NCBI GenBank assembly: GCA_029706075.1
Contig: JAINUG010000052.1
Coordinates: 1,569,998 to 1,633,997 of the forward strand
Length of the DNA: 64,000 bases
From: Aldrovandia affinis
Taxonomy: Eukaryota; Chordata; Actinopteri; Notacanthiformes; Halosauridae
Direction of reading: 5' to 3'
Shown here: positions 1-12,700 of the stretch, piece by piece
Numbering within the stretch: position 1 is the stretch's first letter
Layout of the letters: each line of letters starts with the position of its first letter
Notes under the pieces: generated by a model
What the model saw: the letters and a program-made list of their open reading frames with translations, nothing else
Databases searched by the model: none
Told to the model about the DNA's origin: nothing
Translations under genes and position numbers: made by a program

Positions 1-100
1 AACTATGATTGTTCTTACCTTGTATTAATGCACATCTTGTAAGTCGCTCTGGATAAGAGCGTCTGCTAAATGCTTAAAATGTAAAATGTAAATGTAATCC
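1..100 (+). repeat. SINE/L2-type 3' tail fragment
   Basis: Contains gtaagtcgctctggataag followed by agcgtctgctaaatg and repeats of aaaatgtaaatg. This is the widespread teleost SINE/L2 3' tail ending in short tandem repeats. Only the tail is present at the window edge. Confidence 0.8.
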
Positions 101-521
101 ACATGACATGGTAAATTACATATGATGGATTTCCAAAATGAACCAAAGAGAATATGTTCTTGAGAAGCAAAACAAACATAGATGTTACAACTAACATCCA
201 GTATAATGAACATTGAACACTAACATGACCCATCCCTCTTCCCTTGTCTATGAAAACTTCCCAACAGCTATTGACTGTTCCACACGCTCACGAGGATCAG
301 CCTGACTGTGCTATTTCAATTATAAACCTTAAATCTCCCCCGCTACACAAATAAACAGAAAACTTGATTATCAGCAAAATAAATAAGGGCATGGTCCACT
401 TTGAAAATCTCACACAAAAAAACTTTTGGTTGTGTGTGGGATGTCCCAAACAAATAACTACAATTTGACGTTCAGCATCATGGTGGGACAGTCAGGCATT
501 GTCAGTTCAGAACAGTGAATG

Positions 522-539
522 TTTTTTTTTTTTTTTTTT
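522..539 (+). repeat. poly-T tract (18 T)
   Basis: Uninterrupted run of 18 T. It could be the A-tail of a minus-strand retroposon, but no body was recognised next to it. Confidence 0.9.
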
Positions 540-950
540 GTCCTTTCGAGCCCACATCCCTTTAAATAATAGTTATCATACACTAGCTGTGATGTCGCTT
601 GTACTTTAGGGAACGTATAGATTGATTCTCTTTTTTAAACTCGGATAATAGTAGCTGATGAACAGAACAGGCATTTCGTTAGTGTCACATATCAAAATGA
701 TATAACATGTGCGTTAACCGAAGCAAGTAGATTAGCCTCATAACTTATCAATTGCAATTCCATCCTTATAGAGCTACTTCAGAACTACAACACAAAAAAC
801 TATGCATGGGTCAAATAAACCAAATACGTTTCAGCCATTGTCGCATAACTCAGTGTTAACGGTATGATTTAGCTACAAAATAGCTAGGTTAATTAACCAC
901 AGTAACTGCTAATGTGGCACGTAAACATTGCTAATCGTCTTTTTGTGTAC

Positions 951-1745
951 TTAGCCTGATCCGTTGTCCGTTTTGATGTGTCTGATGTAGTCCTCCGCAT
1001 CACCAGGCTTATTGAAGATGTGAGACTGGCCCTTGTAGGTCATGAGCCGAGCCGGTGGGATTATGCCGTGTCGTATTCCCATGGCGCGGAGTTGTTGCCG
1101 TGCAGTATCAAACCGTTTCCGCTTCTTATGCACGCCAGTGGCCAGATCTGGATAAAATCTCACAGAATGATTCTTGGTAGAGAATCTAACCCTTCGCTTT
1201 GGCAGCTCTCGGCACCATCACCTTATCTCTGTAATTCAAAAACGTAATGATGATTCCTCGGTGAAGCATGAGACTCGATCCTCCGTCCAATTCTGTGTGC
1301 TCTTTCCAGTGTGATTGGAGTACGTAGTGGTGCCAAGTCCAGCACCTCCGGGATCCAGCTCTCAAGGAACGCACACGCGTCTTCACCCTCGCTGCCTTAG
1401 GGTAGGTTGACTAGCCTTAAATTGGAACACCTGGATCTTGCCTCCAGGTCCAGTACTTTATCCTCCAAGTCGTTATTCTTGCTCTCGAGTGTTTGAATTT
1501 CACCTCGAAGGGAGGTAACATCATCCTCAGTTGCTTAGATTCTCACCTCTGAGCACTCGTTTAGGTCTTTCCTCACACTCTCGATTGCTGCCAATATGTC
1601 GTCAAATCTGGTACAAAAATCTGATCTCATGTTGTTGATGGCTGCCAGGATCATTTCGGAGTTAGCGTTCAGCTCCTGGAACATCCTTAGGTCGTTCGTC
1701 ATCGCAACAGGTGTGTTAGCCGCGCTAGCATCTTCAGTGTTAGCT
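951..1745 (-). pseudogene. L1 retrotransposon ORF1 relic
   Basis: On the minus strand, fragments read in order as an L1 ORF1 protein: an N-terminal part with LRMFQELNANSEMILAA, a coiled coil with LEDKVLDLEARSRCSNLRL, the RRM-like region, and the C-terminal domain with RFYPDLATGVHKKRKRFD and PARLMTYKGQSHIFNKPGDA. LEDKVxDLExRSRxxNLR and the YPD...ARL...F..P core are diagnostic of Transposase_22/L1 ORF1. Several frame changes and a stop (RI*ATEDDV) break it. No ORF2 follows, so it is a dead fragment inside the limch1 intron. Confidence 0.85.
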
Positions 1746-2054
1746 TAAGAACTTTGTGTAAGTGAAGCGTAGTTTAACTTAATGTTTTTGCTGGATTTGC
1801 AAAATGTAAAATGTCATTTTCCTTGTGAGGTCGACATCACAACTATATTTTACACTTAAAACAGTAATCTAGAACCAAAGATCGAGTTTAGAACAGGATT
1901 TAAACAGAAAGTAGCGGCGCGAGATAAAAACGTGTCTTCTCAGCAAGCCGCCACCACCGGAAGTCTCAACCCTTTTTTTTTAAGCGTAACAAGGAGCCAT
2001 CAATCAAATTTCTACAGAAACAACATTGCCGGCCTTGGGACATTGACTTGACCT

Positions 2055-2138
2055 GAAGGATGGGCGGCGGGCTCGTGAGGGGAAGGTGATTCGGAATAAA
2101 ATAGAGGGTTGAATTAGCTACTAAATTGAGAGAAAAAA
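2055..2138 (+). repeat. SINE-A, 3' end only
   Basis: Matches the 3' third of the SINE-A family: 'gcggcgggctcgtgagggga', then aataaaatagagggttgaatt and taaattgagagaaaaaa. It is truncated at the 5' side. Confidence 0.75.
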
Positions 2139-2257
2139 TGTGTTTCTAAAAATTAGAAACAAGTAAAAAAAGAAAAATCCGAAATCCATAAGCTCTCCTC
2201 TCGACACCCCCGAAAACGGCCTGTTCTCAGCCACTCCCTCACGGCGATGGTACTCAC

Positions 2258-2372
2258 ATTCTGCCACTGGTCCTCGCTGTCCTTGGCCTGGGCTCGGATC
2301 TTCTGCAACTCGTCGTAGCGAACCTGACGCAGGACCCCTGGGTCCACAGCGATGTCGCTCATCGACTTGCTC
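2258..2372 (-). CDS. limch1: limch1 exon 12: start of central coiled-coil region
   Basis: 115 bp, acceptor TTTTAACAG and donor GTGAGTA, phase 2 to 0. It encodes [20 protein letters not shown] and [18 protein letters not shown], matching the family pattern 'SKSMSD...LRQ.RYEE.QKI...Q..KWQ', the start of the charged central helix. It can follow exon 7 or exon 11 in frame. It contains an in-frame ATG (the M of SKSM) that could serve a short isoform. No later exon was found between 1 and 2257. Confidence 0.92.
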
Positions 2373-5300
2373 CTGTTAAAACATTGAGCACATGTTAGGG
2401 CACAACATAGCTGGTACACATTAACATTCTAATAATATATGCCATTTAGCAGACGCTTTTATCCAAAGCGACTTACAGTAGTGAGTGCATACATTTTTCA
2501 GTATATGTGGCTCCAGTGGGGAATGAACCCACAACGCCGTGCTCTACCAACTGAGCCACAGATAACCACATTCTAGTGTAGGGCACTACATAGCTGGTAC
2601 ACATTAACATGCTAGTGTAGGGTACTACTTGGTTTGTGCATTTTAACACAGAAATATAGACCATAGCTTGTGCCTTTCAACTAAAATCAGCATGATCAGC
2701 ACTCACATAAAAAAAAAAAACAGCAGCAACAAAAACATCAGGTCACCTACCTGGGACCTGTCTCACAAAGCAGGATTAGTGGGTTAGCGAGCTAACTTTG
2801 GGTTTAAGCCTGGGTTTTCGATCTCACGACTGGGGCTCACTTTTAACCAGGTTGCATCGCCATGGTAACTTAAGCTACGAACCTAACCTGCTCTGGAGTA
2901 GGTTAAGTTCAGGCTAACGGATCAAATCCTATAAAAAGCCTGCCCCTTCACCAATCAGCTCTCTGGAAAATGGCCTCACCAATCCAAGAGAATTGCGTAA
3001 TCGTTTTTTTATATCAGAGATACAGATTGTCCACGGAGGGAATTATTGTATCTTTGCAAGCTTCTAGAGACGCAATGCCACTCGTTCGAAGCCATGCGAT
3101 CACTGTGCAGCAGTATGTGTGTATTGTCCTACGTGTTCTAGCCACCGGTACATATATGCATTCCGGAGAACCTGAGCAAACATACAGTTTATATAGTTAT
3201 ATGTATATAGTTATCAATAATGAATAAAATGTACTGTTGCATATTAAGCGCGGTGTAATTTTCTCATGATTCCCGAGTGGTTGGTGCAATAGATTGCACT
3301 CACATTATCATCACCCGGAGCCCTGGGTGAGCCACAGTCTTGAGACCGAAAACCAGGGTTAAGCCCAAAGTTAACTTGCTAACCCACCAATCCTGCTTCA
3401 TGAAACAGTGCTCTGGATCGGTCCATGTCGCACACAATTGGCTGTGTTACAAACGCCGCCCCTTTTGTGTGCACGGCACTCATAGTTTGATTGTAAAAAC
3501 CAGGGTTGACAGAGCGAGCTGATCACCACCGTCCTGAGACAGGTTAGCTGTAACTGCCTTTGCCAGGCTTTGTGTAGCCAGCTAACGCAAAGATACCCTG
3601 ACTATGTTGAACTTCCTTTGTGCTTGGTCTGTCCCAGCACTTTGTTAAAAAGCGAGCTCAACCCACACTGAACGGAGGTTTAAATCAAGCTGAAATGCCC
3701 ACTAAAGAACCGCGACCTTCAGGTAGGTGCACATTGAAATCGCAATGTCCTTGGGCCTTCATTTTGTGAAATAAACTGAAGCAAGTGATATGGTTTCAGA
3801 GGTCACTCCATTCCGTGGTTATACAGGTAGTGAGAAAACAATATCCACGCGTACTTAAACTGGGTATTGAAAAGGACCGGGTGCATTGTACGTGGGATCT
3901 GGAATTTACCTGAAAATCCACATGACCCTGTTTTCCTATTGGTGCATACTTAAAAAAAGAAATGTTATACATTTTATTTCAGATTTTTCCCCCCCGTTTC
4001 TCTCCCAATCTAGTGGCCAATTATACCCTCGATTTCTTCAATTCGCCCTCCCCCACAAGCCCATCTCTACGGGACAAGCCAATGCCCAGAGGACAGCAAT
4101 GATCCGCCTCCTCCGAGATGGAACTCGCCCACCTGTCTTACAGGGACGCCCTTTGTGCTTCTCGGGTGAGCTTGTGCCGGCTCTCCCTCCCCCCTCCCGC
4201 TGGGGCGGACAGCCAATCGCCGCCAGAGCCGGTTCGAACCTCGGCCACAGTGGGCAACCTGCATTCTGGGTGAATGCCTTTACCGTGACACCACCCGAGG
4301 CCCCCAGTATTGGTGCATACTTTTGATTAAACTGGCAGCAGCAGCAGAAGTGCCTATAGATGAAGTGAGTCTTTACTGCCATCTAGAGAGCACCGCTTAA
4401 TGGGTCTCTCATTCTGCACCTTGGGCCTGCTTCACTATTCACAACTCGTTTATGGAACGCACAACTGCATATCATTTGGATGAGGAAAAACTATAAAAAA
4501 ACTAAAAACTAAGAACTAACAGCTTGCTACTGAAAAGAGAATTTCACATGTTAAACATCAACAAAGCGTTAAGTTAAAAGAACGCAAGGCACAAAATGTT
4601 TTTCAGGCCATTTCAGCCATGCGTAAATATTTCACAACACAAACACAAGCGCACACACACACACACACTTTACGAGACTTGCACTGTGTGGCGGACACTG
4701 GGCTATGCTGCAGCCATCCAGTTAGCGCACAGAAACGGGACACAAGTTGGGCAGCAAAAGCACTTTCAGGACAAAAACACGGACATTTTCAACTTACCTG
4801 TGACTGCAGGCTCTCTCTGGGGAGTAGCACTATAAAAGTACCTCCCAAGAAAATAGCTCCTGAGGGGAGCAGTTTCTTTGTTCTGAGAGATTACGCTTTT
4901 ATTGGCTTACCCTTCCTTGGATATCAATTATTGTGTGGATTACACAGGGTACTGACAGTGTCTGGATGATGGGGTTTGTTTTTTATGCTTTAAGAGCGGC
5001 CTCCCCCCCACCCCCCATAACTGCACTACACAATCCACAGCGACGTACATGTCAGCAGTTAGCAGTAGCGAGCGAGCCGGCAGATCTACGCAAAACAAGC
5101 GCAGGCAGCAACAGGGGGGCGCGACTGCTGAAGGGAACGGGGGCGGGCGCAGACGGGACGCTAGAGTTGCGCAGATGCAAACGGTGTGGCAAGTTGGCCA
5201 ACTCACCCATCGTGACCAGAGCGCTTCTGGAGTAGTCTAGGAGACCAAAGAGAACCACAGACAAAACCAGATCACATTCACGGCTGGAATGCGCCTTCTC

Positions 5301-8300
5301 CCTCCCTCTCAACGTCTCTCTCGATTGGCTGAGAGGGTTGATTAGATCACAGCGGACTGAAAAAGGGGCATGGCGCGGTCACATCAGCATCTCGTTATGG
5401 TTAGTACCTTAGTTATGAGTCAGGGCGTCATTCCAACGCAACCGGCCACATCAACAAATCAACAACCATTATTCCCAGCTAGTGCATGGCTGTCCTTTGG
5501 ATCAGCCTTTTATTGATTGGCCCTCCTTGCTCCGTGTCACAAGCAGGCACTGCATTCCTGAGGGTTGCGGTGTGGGCGGACAAGCAAGGGCTTCAACAAT
5601 AACACTTGTAGGCGAGGTCGGCGGGGGGCTTTGTCATCATAGAAAACAAGTACGCACATTAAGGAAATGAAATCTGGCAAGGGGCCCACTGCATTTAATA
5701 ACGTCTCGTGCTCACGCTCGATTAAATCTGTATATGGGGTTGAGCCAAATGCATCTTATTGATGATCTACGATTAGAAAAAGCATGAAAAAAATAGGATT
5801 TGTTCCCCATCCTGTGGCCAGAAAACGATGTTTACTTGAAACCACCTCGATGCACAGATGCGAGCGGAAGGTATCGGGCCCCCCCCCCCCCCCGACAATG
5901 CCTGTCCCCCAAGCAACCTCTGCGCCATTTCCCCATGATGCACCTGTCAATTTAACCCTGGTTTCCATGGTTACAGCGAGCGCGGGATCGAAATGACTCG
6001 GCTGGGTGGGTTTAGGCCATTGCCATGGACACCTACAAACAGGCAGGTAGGTGGCGGCCCCTCGAGTAAACACTCGACAGTGGGGAATTTCAACCAGGAG
6101 TTCAACATGCCGTGGACGTACACAAAATACACCATACGTCCACCTCAACGGCTAATGTTCGGCCCTGTGACGCACCGGCCGAGCTCCAAAAACAGCTCCT
6201 TCCTGCTATATCTGGGACACCATTAGGTCACCTTTAAAGCGCTCTTCACCTCTTTGCTCATCGTCTTTCCAGGTGCGTGTGAATTCTCTCCTACCGTGAG
6301 GAGCGAGGGCCTAAACGGTTCAGCTTGAGTGTAGGTGCGAGTCCCAAGAAGCCAGCTACCCCCCCAAAAGCATTCATCACACGTGCCAAAAGGCGTCAAA
6401 GCCCGTTTCATTTTTTTTATTAACCAGCAGGTACAGTTTCAGCTCATTTTTATAGGCAAACTCCTTCCTCAAACAGAAAAAACAAACGAAAAAAACAAAA
6501 ACATTTCCATTGGTTTTCACACAATTGGTGGGCATCACAGAAACTACAGTGCCAATGCATTTTCTGTCATGAATAATAAGTTAAGTAAGTTATGTATTGG
6601 GTCATAACACGAGAGCCAGGAGGCAAGTCTAGAAGGCCTTGTTTCTTCCTCACACGAGGAAGAGGAAGGGTGGAGGCAGAAGTCCACGTTGTGTCTAGGA
6701 TCTGTCCTTTGATTGGGTCTGGGAGTATTGAGCCAATAGCAGGTCACTGCTGACCTCATCATTTAAAGCAAACATTACTGAAAGTGGGACCTCCTAACTA
6801 ATACGTATATTGTTAGCGTTTAGCATTTTAAAGTGCTTGAACACAGACCAAAAAGAATAAAACATTGAATATGGTTATTCTAATTTCTCATTCTAAATGG
6901 GACATACTGTAGGAGGCTAGGTTTGTTTTAAACATTAAGATTCTGTGTTTATTTATTTATTTTTAGTTTCGATTAAGTGACTTGGTGACTGTTGATATTG
7001 AGAGTACCATTTGATGGGTGGGAAATAAATGTCTTTGAGACACACTTTGATGACAACACCTGAACCCCCCCCATACCCACACCCCACACCTGAGCCCTTC
7101 ATTAACAATGTCCACCGCATGCGGTTTTAAGGCACTCCAACATCCAAGAGGTTAAAAGCACAAAAAAACGAAACTTCTTTGGGTTTGACCACGCATTTAG
7201 GACTCGACTCAAATCAAAAACAGCCCCGGCCGGGGGGGGAGTGAGCAGAGCGAACGGAGGATGCAGAGCCAGCCATTCCTGTTAGGAGTTCAAAAGCCTA
7301 ACCTCTCCACCATCAGCCTCTTCTTGTGCCTCAGGCGGCCGGCCTCGCGGATGGTCCGCCACTTGAGCAGGTCCTCTTCGCTGCAGGACGCGGGCACAGC
7401 CGGGGGCAGGGCCAGGGATGGGGAAGGCCCCATCTGCTTGGGAAGCCCCGCCCCCAGCTTCCTCAGCAGCATGTCGTCCTTTGCGGAGCATTCCGAGCGC
7501 ACGCCCCCGTCTCCGCCGGCCTCCTCCTCCTCCTCCTCCTCCTCTTCCGCGGGGGGACACGGCGGGCACAGGAGCCGGGCGTGGAGCTTGGCGGGCAGGG
7601 CCCAGGGCTCGGGGACGGGCACGGCGTTGTAGGCGTCAGGACCTCCGGAGAGGGGCCGGCGCTCCGCCAGGCGGGGGTTGACCTTGCGGTAGAGGAGGTC
7701 ATCCCTCTCGACGTCGGGGAACACGGGCTTGCCCCGTCGCGGCTGGGTGACGATGACGAAGCCCTCCTCGCAGGCGTGACGAGGTCCGAGCGAGGTCAGA
7801 TCGGCCAGGTCCGGGCAGCTGTGGGAGGCGTGGGTTCGACGGGTGAACATGTCGTCGTTCTCCAGGTCGGGGAGGGCGTGGCGAGGGGACAGGGGCCGCG
7901 GGAACAAGGGGCGCTCGCAACGGACGAGCCGGGGGCCCGCCGAGGGGTCGGGCGGCCGGGGGAGTATTGGGTGAGGGAGGGCTGTGAGGGGCAGTGAGAC
8001 TGTGCGTGGCTGCGTGCGGGCGCTGGAGAGAGAGGGAGCGACAGGAGAGACAGAGAGAGAGAGCAGAGAAGAGGCTTTGAGTGCAGGCGAAGCAGGAAGA
8101 CACCAGAGCAGGGGGGGTTTCAGAGATTTAGGAAGGAAAGGAAAAAAGGCTTGTCTCGTTCCTGCATTGTGATAGATTTTTAAAATCCTTTCTTCAAATC
8201 GAAAGCATTTCATGTCAAGCTTGGCGTGACCTCTTAGCGCACATAGTACATACATAAGGAACACGTATGTACTGAGGTATGACAAAATAAACATCTGCAA

Positions 8301-9668
8301 CATCCCTTTATGGCAAAGCTCTATATATTTAACAAGTACTTTAGTCAGAACCTGTATTATATTCTTGGTAATAATCAATAAAAAAAAGCTTGCTTGTTAG
8401 AGAATATTAGTTGGATATAAATCATAAGACGTTAGGGTGTCAGGGGGGAGGTCTATGACCAGTTTGGCCTTAGGAGGGCGCTCCTGTCCCTTCGTAATCA
8501 TCGTGCAGCGGTGTGGACCTTTGAGCCGCGGGGGGCTGCGGGTGGGCGGAGCCGTGACTAGGGGGCGTGTCAGACTGGGGCGGCACGAGCCCGGCACCGG
8601 CATCAGAGTCCGAGCCCTCAGATGACGAGCCCGACTTCTTTTGGCTACAGCCAGGAGAGAGGGAGGACAGGTGAGAGCGCGGGGGCGGGAGGGAGGGAGG
8701 GAGAGAGAGAGAGAAAGAGAGAGAGAAAGAGAGGAAGAGAGAGGGGGGGTATCAGAAGAGACCAGAAGAGACACCAGAGAAGAGAAAAGAGAGAGAAAGA
8801 GAGACAAGCTGTGCCCAAAATGTAACTACACAACCGGCAGAAAAGGGAGCAGCACCAGCGTGGGGGAAAAGGACTCGTGTGATAACGGTTACATGCATTT
8901 ACTGCAATGACAGGCGGAGCTAGAGACCCACTCAAACCTCAGCACCCAGACACACACGGCCCTGAGCAGACCCTTAGAGAGAGAGAGAGAGAGATGGACA
9001 TTCAAGTACTGATTTACAGGAGAGATGATAGACAAGAGAGGGATGAAGGGGGGGAGGCTATTATGCAGCTATGTGATGTAATTCCTTGCACAGCTTATAT
9101 AATGTTAAGGCAAAATTTTGGAGAAAGGATGGACATGCCCCCGCGCCCCCCCCCGACTCAGGACAAACCTGAAGCCCTGGAGCTTCCTGTACCACGGCCG
9201 GCGCTGGGAGCCCAGCTTGATGGTCCGCACGTGCGCGTCCTCCTCCGGGGTCCAGAACTTTGGCAGGAAGCGATCGTACGGCTCACGGGCCGGGGGCGGC
9301 GCGCTGAGGCCCACCTTGCGCGAATAGAGGTCGTCCTGAACGGGGTCGGCGTACCCCGCCTCGTCGTCCTCGTCCTCCTCCGAGTCGTATGGCTCCGCCC
9401 CTGGCCTCGCTCGGGCGGGCGGAGGGGGGGCCGACGTGCCACTGCTCGAGAGACAGCCGTGCCGAGTGAGCAACCGGACACCCAAACACACGTACGCGCG
9501 TACACACACACGCATGCGCGTGCACACACGCACCCCAGGCACAGAGCCCCTCTCGTGCCTTCCCCAAAACAACCTCGAGGGAGCACCCACGGTTAGTGAC
9601 AGGCACCAGAAAAACCACACACACGCACGCACACGCACACACACGCACACGCACACGCACACACACGC

Positions 9669-9715
<47 letters not shown>

Positions 9716-12700
9716 GAAGGCTCCCCGGGGTTTAACGGAGTACCAGTTTTATTATGCAATTGAAATAATCTTATTCTCCTGCGTGGGGCTTTGGTGAAAT
9801 TAAAATGCAAATGAAACGAAAACCAACAAATGAACCAACCAACCAACCAGCACAACCACACGAGTTACGGTTCGTATCGAAGGAGTTAAGACTGTCACAG
9901 AGAGCCCACAGTCCCACTCAGTCAGGCAAACACAAGCGCGCACTTCTCTCGTCTGACCTGAGGCGAGCCAGGGAGTGCTGCGGGACGCTAGAGACGGCCG
10001 ACAGCAGCCAGGACGCCCGGGGGCGCGATCCGGCCTCCAGTGGGCTCATGGGCAGGGCGAAGTTGGCGGGGGTCGTGGGGGAGGGGCTGTGGAACCGGCG
10101 GCTGGCCAGGTCGTCCAGCACCAGGTCTGGGTCCGGCCGGTCGAGGTCGGAGTCGCTGCCGCTCTCGTACTCGTACGGCCACTGCGGGGCGCTCCGGGGG
10201 CGGTGCCCGTTCTGAAGGGAGGGGTCTGAACCGGTCCCGCCTCCACTGAGGCCAGCAAACCGACGCCAGTCGCAACCGCACAGAGACCAACAAACAGTGA
10301 GGCCACCGGCTTTCGAGCATTTTTCAACAAACCAGTCGCGGGGCACGACACAAAAGCAAATACTGTATAAGTATGGCACAAACAGGGAAACTTTAACCCC
10401 ATATTTCGGTACAAAAAGTCTCCAGTCAAGCCAAGAAAGCGGTTTTCTTCCAGCGGAGAAGAAAAACTGGTTAAAAAAAAACTAACTGGTTATAATCTAG
10501 TTCTCTGGTGGGAAAGCGTTTAGTTATTTTTTTGTCAGCGGTGAAGCAAGGCTTACAAAAAAAACGACATCCAAACGACTGGATGGTCGGTACGATGCGC
10601 GCGTGCGTACATATCGGGAGCGCACCCTGAAACAAAGCAGCCATTGGGCTGGCGTTAGTCCAGACGCTCGGCGGTTACCTGGTGAAGGTGCCGTCGTCCT
10701 CGGTGTACATGGGGCTGGCCCAGCTCAGCCGGTTGACCTCGTTGCGTTCGGCGCGTTTCTTCCGCAGCGGCGCGGGGACGTAGCCCGACTGCGCCTTGTC
10801 CCGGGTGGGAAGGAACTGGTTGAACTGCGTGGCGACTTTGGGCTCTGCAACCATCGAGCGGCGGTAGTGGAGGGCGTCCTTGCTCTCCGTCATCCTGAAG
10901 CCCAGCTCTGCCTCCGCGTCACTGCCACAACCTGGAGAAGAGGAGGGGGAGGGGACAGCGGGCGGTGAAACGAGGGAGGGGGGGGGGCGGAGAAGGGGGC
11001 GCTCCGCCCTCTCACGGCCCCCCGCGGTGGTGGAGCTCCGATACAGCAATAAATGGTGACGACATCGCCACAAGAACCTGGGGGAGATGTCGCGGAACGG
11101 TGTGGAATGTTCCGGAATGTCTCAGGGAGCTACGAAGACGGAGGGTCCTGCTAATAAAACGGGGACAGTTCATTACCGCGTATTTGGGTATTAGCGTCAG
11201 CGTTCGTTCCGCACAGAATGCAACGCTGGCGGGGGGAACAGGTTTCATCGCCCGGCAGCTAAAATATCTCCAGCACCGAGAGGGGGCACCCCACCCCCCC
11301 AAAGCCCAAAGAAGCAGTTCCTTCGGGCTGCGAGGGTGTGAGCAAATACTTTCTAAACTTTAAAAAAGTACGAAAAATGTGACAGGAACAGGGTACACCG
11401 CATCATTCCAGAACGAACAAATTAATATTTTCATACAGGAACGAAAAGGCCTTCCATGTGCCGTTTGTCAAGAACATGGCATTGCACAGCACGGTTCAGT
11501 GCGGCTGATTTCGACACTGGTGTGGTAAAAACTGTGTGCAGGGTGGATTTAAGAGCAGTGGTCTCCCAACACACCGTTATTAGACAAAAAATCTGTATTA
11601 TATTATAGAAATATTATAGAGTTTGACACTTTTCAGTGTTCCCTACAGAAATACTCTACACCTTGCAGGGATTCGTTGCATTACAGCAAACAACCACTAG
11701 AGGGCATTGCACAATGAATATTTTTTGTCCAATTTGAAAATAAATTAGAAAAATAATCTTCTCTAAGTCTTATCTAGGTGGCAAGAGGTTTATAACTAAT
11801 CAGACCAGAAATGCCCAGTTTTAGAAGATTACAGACTCAATACACCGTGTGTGTCAGTTGGAAATCAAATATTGCACATGTAATATCGTGCAATATACAT
11901 TTCAAAGATAATTATAGATTATATCTTTAGGGCTGGGTTCATATTCTCTACCGTTCATGTAGACTTTCATTCTGTAATTAAAACCCGACAAAGCCTTGAA
12001 CCATAAATGAATACATGCCTGCAGATATTAAACTGGAGATCCCTTAAGTAAAAAATTATAATAATGAAATAATAAAGAAAAAAGCATTTCCCATTTGTAA
12101 ACTGTTCATGAATGTACAGGAGTAAGGCAACACGAACACTTTAACTGCCTACATAGTCCATTCTCTGACCTTTAACAGATATATTTAATAGCTGCTAAGA
12201 GCTGCTATGCCCCTTTGTAAGATCAGTAGACAGGTTGGACGCGAGGTGAACTGATTGCTACGCATTCTTATCCGCTAATAGCGAGCGAGTCGCTGCCCCT
12301 CTGTCGGCCTTGCTGACATAACTTGCCTCCTGCTCCAGCAGCCCTGGGGGTCAAGGAAAGCCCTCGGCCAAAGAAAGCTTCAGTCACCTAGCATTCCAAC
12401 AGCTAATTACAAAAGACGAGTTGCTTAAGCTTAGCTGAGCCTAATGGGGTCCACAGGGCCCGGGAGCACGGAGCACTTGCTTTTAAAGAGCTAGAGGACA
12501 GGGCCTCGGATAGCGTAGCGGTCTAACTCACTCACTTTGACTGGTGATTTGCGAGTGTGAGCTGCCTATTGCGATCGCAGTTCGAAACCAGACTGTGCCA
12601 GTCCAGCGCTGGTGGGGAGCCCTGATCGGGGGCGGCGATTGGCTTTCTGCCCCAGGGGAAGGGGGGAGGGTGAGCCGACACAAACTCGCCGAGAAGCGTG

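Noticed and set aside
3886-4382. Overlapping open frames of 114-146 codons on both strands
   Set aside because: They lie inside a SINE-A copy; the same peptide fragments recur at every other copy, so they are repeat-borne.
7326-7997. Plus-strand frame of 223 codons
   Set aside because: Antisense shadow of limch1 exon 11; no family resemblance and no splice logic.
9105-9861. Long frames rich in C-V-C-V and H-T-H-T
   Set aside because: Products of the (CA)n microsatellite read through from exon 9. Only 9169-9441 has coding character.
10988-11302. Open frames in the intron upstream of exon 7
   Set aside because: GC-rich intron sequence; frames lack conservation cues and splice phases do not fit.
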